64,000 nucleotides of DNA from Hemicentrotus pulcherrimus (lineage: Eukaryota > Echinodermata > Echinoidea > Camarodonta > Strongylocentrotidae): positions 9,816 through 73,815 of the forward strand of contig BEXV01001406.1 of the NCBI GenBank assembly GCA_003118195.1, written 5' to 3'. Position numbers and translations under genes: made by a program. Under the pieces are notes generated by a model. That model was not told the origin of the DNA, did not search any database, and saw nothing but the letters and a program-made list of their open reading frames with translations. Positions 54,315 to 64,000 of the stretch are shown here, one piece after another (within the stretch, counting starts at the first letter, position 1; each line of letters starts with the position of its first letter).

Positions 54315-57300
54315 CATAACTTTTGTATCCTTTGTCGGATTTTCGTCAAACCTTCACTGATATGTTTTTCTCACTGTTCTGCTTTTATTAAAAACAACTT
54401 AAGTTCAGGGTGGACTTTCCCTTTAAATACCCCGTTGTCAGCACTTGCCTCGCCCGTACGAAAACTCGCTACTATCTCTAGGAAGGTCATTTGTCTAAAA
54501 GCCTGGTATTTAGAAAATCTCTATCTTCAAAAATTCTGTCAGGAAATGGTAATTCTTGAATTAAGACTTCTTTTTGTTTGCATCTTCAAATGCTTTTAAT
54601 GAGAGTCCTTTTGATAATTGAAAACAATCTGAGAACTTTTGTTTCTGAAGCACTATGTAATGAAAAAGTCTTCTTTTATGTTGAAAATAGTTTGTACAGA
54701 TTTCATATATATTTATTGAATGCTTTTTATAGAGAGGAGTAAAATGTATAGTATGAACTAAATCCTCAATACTTTTGAGCGATTTAAACACCAGTTGCTA
54801 CATTACACATCAAATGTGTAACTGCCATTATATGTATGTACATGTACATGTAACCAAGTTCATGTTTCCATCCAGTATAAATAATTCTTCTACTTTTTTG
54901 CTAATTGAATATTCGCGTATTGTAAAGCCTTTAATGAGTGCTGTATTAAATGCAGGCACATTTCAACCCAATTCCTTCATGTATTCTCACCAACTGCTAT
55001 TTTTTGCAAAAAACAGACTTATATGAATGTCTTCCTGTCACTGTCATGGTAGAGTATAAACAAAAACAAAAAAAAATAGGTACATTTTATACTGCACACA
55101 CATGTACATGTATATACATCCTGGAGGATGCTCAAGGCACCTATAAAGCCCTATGTTTATTCATTCATGAAATCGGTGCCTATCGGGGACTTGTGTACTT
55201 CACCTGGGTGGAGAGTGGCAAATGTAGACTAATGTCCAGCCAAAGGACATTAGTGCTGTAGCACGACTCCTACTGTTAATCATGTAGTTCACAGTCCAGT
55301 AACAAATCCACTGGATTATTACACCTCAAATTGCGCTTCAAAATGATTAAGCAGTTTTCAAAATGTGTAATTCAAATCATAAATATCTTGATAATCAGAC
55401 AGGCGATCGGCTTGTAAAAGTCATGGGGTTCCTGACTGACCTAAAGGTTTATAATTACCATTGCAGCATGAGCTAAATCCAGGATTTTGTTTCAGAATCT
55501 GAGACAAAGTTATTGGATCCCTTTAAATCTTAATTTATTAATTCCCAAAGTACATTATGCAGTGCCCTAGCTAGCTATGTGTATCAAGAGAATTTGGGTG
55601 GTACATGTACATGCGAAGCACAGTGTAGGCCTGTTTTGTAAGCCCCTGAATACTATACCAGAGATAGGTCAAGGCGGAGGTTATAGGAAATTGGTTTCTA
55701 GCCACAGGCTATAACAAGAAAGGAGTGAAAATTTTAAGATTCAGATGGTTGCACATGCACGTACCGTATATGTATGTGTGTCCATTAATTTGCATCAATT
55801 ACCTAAATTCTATTGTACAGGTTACTTTACAACCTTTGTTATTATGTTTATAGCAATGGAAGCATATTTATTTCTAGTACATGTACTTGATTGTGTAATT
55901 CATATCTTTCCTGTTTACATACACATTAATAGAAATCATGTTGATGGAATTGAAATAAAACACTGACTGAAAAGATCATTTTTAGCTCTGACAGTTTCAA
56001 TCTCAATCTCTTTTCTTTTCCTTTTTTTTTCTCTCTCCTTTCTCCTTCATCTTTTCTCTCTCCTTTCTCCTTCATCTTTTCTCTTTCTTTCCCTTTCATT
56101 TTTTTTTTCTGACCGCAGCGCAATTTTACTGGCAATAACCTGACTCCCCCCCTTTAGCGACGCCCCAGGTGACATATTACAATACCTAAGAAATTAAAGT
56201 AAAAACATAAATAATACAGTACTACAGACATACACAAAGAAACTATTATGTTCTGTCCATATGATATATATTATTCCATATCTCAAACATTCATACATTG
56301 AAATAACAAAGGTCATCAAATAACATCAACAAAATTCTCTTCTATGATACTTAACTATAACAAATATTCACCAATACCAGGCAGAGACTACAGTGACATA
56401 GTCATAGTACTTTCCACACATTTTCACATTTTAGAATGATTCTGAAAATACCTAGATACATGAATTTCATAATTTTTTCCACATATAATATATGATAGTA
56501 TAGATGTACAAACACATCATTGGACTGGAATGCTGAATAATAAAACTCATTACCGGTACATGAACTTGAACTAGATTTCATTATAATATGATATATCCAT
56601 GTGACTGAAATGATAATTTGCATGTAGAAATAAAACAGATAAAGTATTGCTTCAATATTTCTTCTACCAAAAATGAAAAATACATGAACACCCAATAAAT
56701 GAGTGTTCAGCATAAAAACATAAAGAATAAAGACTCAACTTCTAAAAGGGTGATCATCTGTAAGTGTTAGATCTTTTGGGGGGAAAGTCTTTGGAGATGT
56801 ACATTACAATGTCATTCAGGTTTTAAATACCTGCACAATGTAGATTACAAATGCCTGCTAGAGCTTTAAAATGAGTGATCTAACTTGCTATGCTACAGGT
56901 AAACAGTGTACATGAGTATTTGTGTATCCAAACTGATAACATTGATATACAAATTTAAAACGTAAAACCTATATCACTTCCTAAAGATAAGTGAATCCAA
57001 CTCCATCAATACATGTACTAACTATCAATGTAAGATTAGATGAACACTGGTGGTCTGACGATTTGTCATCTGTCATGATAACCAAAATGCCTCAATGTCC
57101 GGCGCATGTGCAAAGTAATGAAACGGATTCCCCATCAATAGGAGACTGCAGATGTATAAAGATGCATTTGTAGTACAGAAGAGGATTTACCATTTACATG
57201 TTGAAGCTATATCATCTCTTATCCATACTTAATGACATAGTTATAACCCAATTTTTAATTTTTTGTTGTCAAAAAAAGAGAGAGGGGGAGGAACAGAGAG

Positions 57301-58991
57301 AGAAAGAGAAAGTATTTATTCTACTGGCTTATCTGTTATTACAAAGAACAAACATAATTGCATAAAGATGTTGAAATACTAAAGCGATATCCACTGTAAA
57401 CCATCCAAACATTTAATTATTTATTTTAGTGTGCATGCAGGAAGAGATTATTTTGGCATGAGAAGAAAACAAAACTCACAAACATGAATCACTTTTCAAA
57501 GAAATATATCTATATCTACAGACATTGTGTTACACCCCAAAATACCTCTATAGGTTACTAATACACAAAACATGACTTTATAAATGACAATAATATAATT
57601 TTCACAAGATTGCAAATGGTGTCCCACTGATGATGCACCTAATGTTGTCTATGAACCATGTATAAACCCCATTGGAATTCATTCATTAGAGTACAGTGTG
57701 CTTAATACCGTTAAGCGGTAATTCAAGAAAGCAATATCACCTACCACGTTGCATAAGTTGAGCACATTAACGAGGACAAACACCCCTCAAATTATTAGCA
57801 AGAGGAACAATACATATAATAGGCATCAAATGCCTACCTGTATAAAATGGCTTGATTAGTTTTAAGTCAATGTAACTGATTTCTCTAATTTTGCATATGC
57901 TTTATAAAAGCCAAGGACAACCTGGTTATCCTTGGCAAAGGGTGAAGCGAATAAAGTGCCGTACCTAGACAGGATCCCTCTCAACACGTATTATCCTAAA
58001 GCGCAAAAGACTTGACCGAACCAATGAGATAATTGAAGATACCTTCTCCCCTCAATAAATGGAGCTTGTACATGGTTTAAGAGATTTAAAACTTTCTGAT
58101 CAACTTAAAATGATTTAAAAAATGAATGAAATGACTATCATCTAACTGCCTTATCAACCAGAGTTACTTCACTCCTAATGTCCTGTGTAATGCGAGTGTA
58201 GACCTGAGGCAGTGAGAGGAAAGTCTCCATGGAAAGTTGCATAAAACTTACAATTGATGGTCAATTTTGCCAACAATAGCAAATAACATGATATTACAGG
58301 GCTTAACAGCCAAGCACAATGAAGACTAGTTTCCAAGATATATTGAAGGCAAAATTACAATATATGGTAAGTTTTGTGCAACAGGCCCATATACTTGCTA
58401 TTCAATTGTGAAGAGTTGCACCACTATTACAGTTAAACCTGCTTTAAATATTAATCAACTGTACAGAAAGACCACCTATCTATATAGAGCACAATCTTGG
58501 TTTTCCATAAGTGCTTCTCAATGAAGCATGTACATGTACTAAACCCTAAACATAAAAACCACCTGCCTTATTAAACCTTTATATACCACTTTCCTTGTCT
58601 CCCTTAGGAGGACTTTACAATGCAATGAATGAAGGCACACAGCATGCACTGTGTGTCTCACCTACGCTCTGCAATTTGTATTTTAGCATTAATGTACCAC
58701 CGACTGACAATTGCAAGTCACCATGTTTGGTGAGTACCTTCAGTAAGGTATATTATCAAATCTTTCATTTGTTCTCCTAGTCTATCAGATAGGCGTAAAT
58801 CCATAGATTTATTAATCAGAAGAATATATTTATGTCTTTGGCATTCTAAATGAGAAATACATCAAACCCACCCCCACCTTACTGTTTAAACCCCAAACAA
58901 AGTATACAAGCAACTCTTCACAATAATTCAAATTGACACTACCTCAATGATAATATATATTTCAATAATCTATTCATGACACGGATGAGTT
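54315..58991. other. COG7/ATP6AP2 convergent spacer
   Basis: No coding exon is recognised. It holds the second version of the COG7 3'UTR segment (54478-54720), a SINE-like family 2 fragment (55140-55330), and a C/T tract at 56008-56110 (repeated TTTCTCTCTCCTTTCTCCTTCATCTT). There are MITE-like lines at 58430-58570. The part just below 58992 is expected to be the ATP6AP2 3'UTR. Confidence 0.5.
55954..55959 (+). terminator. Candidate poly(A) signal AATAAA for COG7
   Basis: ATTGAAATAAAACACTGACTG occurs 2.3 kb after the COG7 stop. It is plausible but not unique in this AT-rich spacer. Confidence 0.3.
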
Positions 58992-61900
58992 TCAATCAAT
59001 CTTGATTCGCTGACTGGTCATTCTGTAGATGATGGAATCGCCGGGGTCCATGTTCCCGAGCATGCTGGTGACGACCACCACTGCGACCACCAGGATGACG
59101 CCCATCCAGAGAAAGATATTGAAGAAGACAGGGAAGGTTTCGTCGTAGTACGGTGCTACATTCAAAGCTGATGGTGTGATGTTAGCTATAGGGCCTGGAG
59201 TAGGTTCAGCAGTGGTAGTCTGTTAAGACACAGAACAAACAAATGTCAAATAATGCTGACCAGGGGGGTCAGTGACAAATGATAGTTTTTGTTATAAGTT
59301 ACTGAAATCCTTGCTTCTGATTGGTTATCAGCAGATTTGTCACTGATTTGTCATTGAAAAAAGGCTTTGATGTTCTTGATACAATGACATTGACTGGCTA
59401 AAGAAGTGGGTTGGCAGTATTGATAAATGGAAAGAAATAACAACAGAATGAACATTCAAAATGAATTTTGAATTGATATTCTTGAAGGTGTGACATTATC
59501 CATGTGTACAGGGGTGGATCTAGTAGCAGTTGTTGTCAAGAGAAGTAGACGTACTAAACAATCCATGGACAATCAGAGGCTGTAAAAGATGAGTCACATA
59601 GAATAGAATGAATACAGACAGAGTTGAATCTTTTTCAATTGAGTCTCCATACTGTCTTCCTACATGGAGGTCGGTCTGGCAACAGAACCTGTCTGTAGAG
59701 AAACTAGAGATCAAAAGAACAAGCATCATGAAATGCAGATCAGCCACTTCAAATGACATCTGCAATATAGAAGATGAGGAACATCTGTTATTAGTTTACT
59801 TTCAAGTTCAAGTTTATTTTCACTCATAAAACATAAACATATACATTCTTGAAGGTGAATTGGCCAGCAAGTCCCTGCAGTCACAGTTCTGCTCCCCAAT
59901 ACAATATTTCTTTAATCCAAAATGTCATCGCCGTGAGATCTTTACGCTCGTCCACTTCTGGTGCACTTGTGATTCCTAAAGTTGCAGAAACTTTGGGGGG
60001 AAACATGCTTTTGCTCATGCATGTCCTACCTCATGGAATAGCCTTCCTGAAGTGGAAAATCTCTGATTCTTTTTTAAATAATTCAAAAATGCTTGTTTTA
60101 TTCTTAAGTATTTCTACATGCGCCTTGAGCACTCCACAACACTACATTTATTTTCATGATCCTTATTATTTGATGTAATTGTAATTTCTTCGAAAACATG
60201 ATTAAGTAGGTATAATGTGCAGTGTGTTCTACCTACTAGATCACCCATTGTGGTGGGAGCGTTGGTGGGTGCTGCTGCTGTGCTACCTGTGGACTACAGA
60301 GTTATTGGGGAAATTTGGTTTGATAAAATAGATTACAAATTGGACGGAATACTCTCAGTGGAAGCTCGCAAGATGGTTAAAGATGGTTAATGTACCTAAT
60401 TACAAAGGTTGGTTGCCCCTTAAAAATACTTACTAGTACTTAAACATGTTACATTTGTCACTAAATGGTGTTGCATGCAGAATTTGACTTGAGTCAAGAT
60501 GAAATTAATTATGGTCGCCCATTTTGAGTTCTGGGAAGAGGTGAAAAATAATTTGTGAGCGTTATCATGATATTATGCAAGTGTGGAAGAACATCAGATA
60601 AAAACTGTTCCCTGAAAAGCATGGCTTATCACATGCCTTAATATTCTAAATATGGCATGTAAACAGCATAAAAATCTGGACAGATTTTTATGCCACATGT
60701 TCGTGTAGTCCCATATACATATTTCTGTGTACAGTGCTTGTAAAATTACCAAGACTGGGCCAAATTTCTCCTCAATTTGATGATTCCAGAACATTGCACT
60801 ACACACCAATACTATGCTAGATGATCAAACTTTTCTGATCGATTCCACACCATTTATTTCACAATTAATGCAATCGCATAACTAGAACTCAACTTTACAC
60901 GTATCTTTAAATGAAGGCAAACAAATAGAAAAGTAGGGCTTAGTTAATACCTATGGCATATTTTGGTAATAAACAAGATACATGTATGATCTACATGTGT
61001 GCTGTGTTGGTATAACAATATAATATAGAAAATGGAAAAGTTGTAAATGTACATTATGGATTGAAAAAGGGAAATAAAGATTAAATATATGCAGATTAAA
61101 TGTATGCAGCTTGAATGAAAGCAGAGTCGAAACTTGATTAAATACTTAGCCTGTGGATATAAATGGATGAAAGTGCATGTTATGGAAACAAACAAAATGA
61201 GAAATAAAACAAACACATGATTTAATGTAAAATAAGAAATATAATAGAGTGGAAAATGGTCATCATGGATCAAAATGGCACAATGAACTGCAATCTGACC
61301 AATAACAAAATATCCAAAATAAATGATAATAGTTAGTTAAGATCATACACTCAAATGATGAGATCTGATGGTAAAAAAAATAAAAATCAAATAAGATGAA
61401 TGATGGAGGAAAAAATGAAAATGAGAATAACATAACTGAAAGAAATAGCTTGATATGTTTTAAGCCTTAAAGGTATTACAAAGTTTTGGGAAATTTTGAA
61501 AAATGAGTGGATAATGATTCTCTGCAATTTTGATATATTTGGATGCCCCTGTGGATGTTTCAAAAGCACTAGAAAATTTAGACCCTAAAACACTTCTGCT
61601 TTCAAGAAAAATTGAATATAAAGATTTATCGGTGCTCCCGATAAATGTTGATGAATTTCAAAAAGCTCCTACAGCCGTACAATGGTAGCTGCGACCATGA
61701 AAATCTCAGAATATGTAATTGTGGTATATTATTTCCGAACGGGAATAGCTGATCGCTTGATTTTAGTCAATAAACATTGTTTTAGAGCTTAATTAATACC
61801 TTGACCTTGAGTGGGAGCTATTCAACATAAAGTGTTTATTATTTACAATTTCATAAGTTAAGAGTCGATTTCGACCGCGACAATGACAACGATCACTAAA

Positions 61901-63890
61901 TAATATGGGATCGCATATGCTTCGAATATGTTCATTTGAACCAAATTCATGACCCCATACCAAAACTTTGTATTACCTTTAATGAGAAGAAAACAGTCAA
62001 ATACATGCTTAAATATTGCTGTTGGGGCTGTGATCATCAACTTTTTCAACAAGTTTTATCAAACTCAACTTTTGATTAAGTATTTAACTGAGCACCGGAA
62101 TTCAATACTATTTCATAACAGGCTCGTAACAGACCCCACTATATGGCCCAAATTCACAAAGGAGGTTTAACTTAACCCATGGTTTAAACCCTTATTCACA
62201 TAACCCATGGTTTAAAAAGTAGTGCGAAATAAGCGTACCTTGCCTTGCGCGTGTCTAATATTGGACCTCTGACAGTGTCGCGCTTATTTTGCACTAATTT
62301 TAGACCATGGGATATGCAAATGAAGATTTAAATCATGAGTTAAATTTAAACCTCCTTTGTGGATTTGGGCCAATATGTTTGAGAATAACCACTACTTTCA
62401 AGTAACTGCTGGAGGTGTTCCATTGACAGCTTTCATTTCCCTTTACAAACATTGCTCAACCTGGACATCAATCATACATATTTTGTGCATACATGACTAA
62501 CTATTACATGTATGAGCCTGTCAAGCACAAATCTAGTCTTTTATAGATCAAAGATAGGTTTCATTTGATATGGGTTTGTTCCTTATCAATCAGACATATG
62601 CTCCAGCAATATCTGCTAATTGTAGGTTTTGGGCAAGGGCAAGGGTTGCAAAAGGGTTTCAGGATAGATATTGGACCAGCATCAGGGTAAGGAACACCCT
62701 GTAGTGTGGGTGAATTTGGTCCAGGAATAAAGTTAAGAATTGAATTAGTGTAAGAAATTAACCCCACAGCAAGTGTGACCAGAGCCTGTCACTCACTCAT
62801 TCATGAACCCCTAACCCTTTAAAGAAATGCTGAAGGGTACTTACCTGCATGAGGGAGCGTCCCTGTCTGTGCATGAATGCTTCCATAGGAACGGTAGCCA
62901 CACCCATAAACAAATCCTCACCATACAGCTCTACCATATCACGTCCCCACTGTTTAGAAGAAGATATACATGCAGGGTTATAGATACTGTCTAATGTGAT
63001 TCATGGTCAGCTTACATGTACATGTACTACAGTAAAACCCAATTATCTACCACCTATAATAATAATAATAATATTACATTCTTGTACAGTGCATATTACA
63101 TTATAATGACCCCATGCGCTTCCAAAAGCTCTTTAGATTTTAGGAAATTATTGTCCTAGCTGTAGCTCCGGCAGACGTTATTAGTGCAGTGCATTTCAAG
63201 GAATAATCTTACAATGTACCATTTACTTCACCTGCGGACCGCGGACATTGTGATCCACAGACATATAAAGGCCATCTGTCCATTTAAACTACTTTTCTTT
63301 CTTCATTTCCCTTAAAGAGACTTTCTTATTGAAATCCTGAACATAAAGACCACCTGTCTTTCAAGACTACTGCAATTGTTTTAACTGAGTGGAATAGACA
63401 AGTTTGCCTGCATTTCACATTTCAAAAGGTTTCATTGCAGAGAATAAAAAAAATGTTCTAAAATGCATGTTGGATTACAAAAGATGGGTTTAAAACGCAA
63501 ACAAACAAACCTTCAAAGAAAAAACAAACACTAGATCATGTCCTGATGATTAATTCCTTGGCACTGGCAAACACATTTAACCTTAATCTAGGAACCTCTA
63601 AATTCTAAGACAATTGCCCTATTATGCCTCATCATAGAGCTAGACAGCCTGTCATCACTCACAAACAAACAAACAAATAAACAAGCAACCAAACAACTTG
63701 ACAAAACAAACTGAGATCTGTGCTATGTGAACACTCCTACCTGTTGAATGAAGTCAGCTAGAACATTCATAGCATCAGTGACTTGAGCTGAGTCTACTCC
63801 ATACTCGGTCTGTAGAACCCTGAAGCCTGACAGCTCAAAAGAATAGATGTCTGGTATGTTATCCTCCACAACAGCTCGGTTCTCCTTCAG
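58992..63890 (-). CDS. ATP6AP2: ATP6AP2 ((pro)renin receptor), C-terminal part, gene continues beyond window
   Basis: ATP6AP2 is a type I membrane protein that binds the V-ATPase and renin/prorenin and helps V-ATPase assembly and Wnt signalling. Four exons are visible on the minus strand: 63890-63741, 62949-62845, 60286-60237 and 59219-58992 (TGA at 58994-58992). The first reads DIYSFELSGF (human DLYSLELAGL); the second WGRDMVELYGED; the third STAAAPTNAPTTMGDL, a Ser/Thr/Pro juxtamembrane stretch. The last holds the single transmembrane helix (FFNIFLWMGVILVVAVVVVT) and the near-invariant cytosolic tail NMDPGDSIIYRMTSQRIKID. Phases of exons 62845 (ends phase 0) and 60286 (needs phase 1) do not join, so a short intervening exon was not found, or one boundary is wrong. 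The signal peptide and N-terminal luminal domain lie off the right edge. Confidence 0.9.
59265..59375 (+). repeat. Dispersed repeat family B, copy 2
   Basis: Shares GTGAAATCCTTGCTTCTGATT-type sequence, GGTTATCAGCAGATTTGTCA and TTTGTCATTGAAAAAAGGCT with 33845-34010. It starts about 45 bases upstream (in gene direction) of the last ATP6AP2 exon. Confidence 0.75.
59605..60180 (+). pseudogene. LINE reverse transcriptase C-terminal remnant
   Basis: The frame from 59608 contains CNIEDEEHLLLVYF, like the conserved ...C...EDEEHxLLxCPxY knuckle at the end of many invertebrate LINE polyproteins. Further on, 59930-60178 has RSLRSSTSGALVIPKVAE and a TGCGCCTTGAGCAC line at 60119, as in LINE 3' ends. Only fragments remain. 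It is antisense to ATP6AP2 within its last intron. Confidence 0.45.
60685..60915 (+). repeat. Dispersed repeat family A, copy 3
   Basis: It matches 53225-53425 more loosely than copy 1: GTCCCATATACATATTTCTG, TGTACAGTGCTTGTAAAATT, ACCAAGACTGGGCCAAATTT, CACCAATACTATGCTAGATG and AATGCAATCGCATAACTAGA. It lies in an ATP6AP2 intron. Confidence 0.75.
62144..62372. mobile_element. About 230-bp inverted-repeat MITE
   Basis: The left end TGGCCCAAATTCACAAAGGA (then GGTTTAACTTAACCCATGG) is matched in reverse complement at the right end (TTTAAACCTCCTTTGTGGAT, then TTGGGCCA). Inner segments (AGTAGTGCGAAATAAGCG and CGCTTATTTTGCACTA) also pair, so most of the element folds back. It lies in an ATP6AP2 intron. 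Confidence 0.85.
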
Positions 63891-64000
63891 CTAAGAGGCG
63901 GAGAATGGCCGAGGAATGGAAGATTTATATTTGTGATAGTTTTAATGATGAGGATCAGTAACAACTGATGCTGACCGGTTTTTACGTACAGGTCCAAGAA

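Noticed and set aside
53913..54349. Long open frames across the N gap
   Set aside because: They consist of translated N bases.

Overview
This is eukaryotic nuclear DNA from a marine invertebrate deuterostome, most likely a sea urchin (inference). The evidence is split genes with roughly 0.2-5 kb introns, AT-rich non-coding DNA saturated with the palindrome TACATGTA, many short inverted-repeat (MITE-like) elements, tRNA-derived SINE-like copies, LINE debris, and N-marked assembly joins. No prokaryotic genes or CRISPR arrays are present. Gene identities come from reading spliced frames by eye and comparing them with remembered vertebrate orthologues; no database search was possible.

Four genes can be assembled. 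(1) TRAPPC14 (C7orf43/MAP11), + strand, 472-19193, 11 exons, about 707 aa. (2) LAMTOR4 (C7orf59, Ragulator subunit), - strand, 30501-27664, 4 exons, about 100 aa. (3) COG7 (conserved oligomeric Golgi complex subunit 7), + strand, 30976-53632, 23 of an expected 24 coding exons; one exon is missing next to an assembly join at 45851. (4) ATP6AP2 ((pro)renin receptor, V-ATPase accessory protein), - strand, C-terminal part only, 63890-58992; the 5' part lies beyond the right edge.

Layout: 1-471 is upstream DNA of TRAPPC14. Its introns hold a 565-bp hAT-like transposon with an 8-bp target duplication (5862-6426), a minisatellite, and LINE ORF1 and reverse transcriptase remnants. 19194-27663 is the tail-to-tail spacer between TRAPPC14 and LAMTOR4, with a 1,429-bp near-identical duplication across a single N and a long pyrimidine tract. 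30502-30975 is a 474-bp head-to-head promoter shared by LAMTOR4 and COG7; both genes appear to have a first coding exon that ends exactly at the ATG. 53633-58991 is the COG7/ATP6AP2 tail-to-tail spacer, with a 362-base N gap inside a duplicated 3'UTR segment.

All four proteins act in endomembrane and lysosome biology (TRAPP vesicle tethering, Ragulator on lysosomes, COG tethering at the Golgi, V-ATPase assembly). The convergent TRAPPC14-LAMTOR4 pair matches the human 7q22.1 arrangement. The most unusual signals are (a) tandem repeats whose first copy is the 3' end of an exon plus its splice donor (COG7 exons 8, 10 and 12) or the end of the last coding exon (TRAPPC14), (b) three GC-AG introns in COG7, and (c) duplicated sequence on both sides of assembly gaps.
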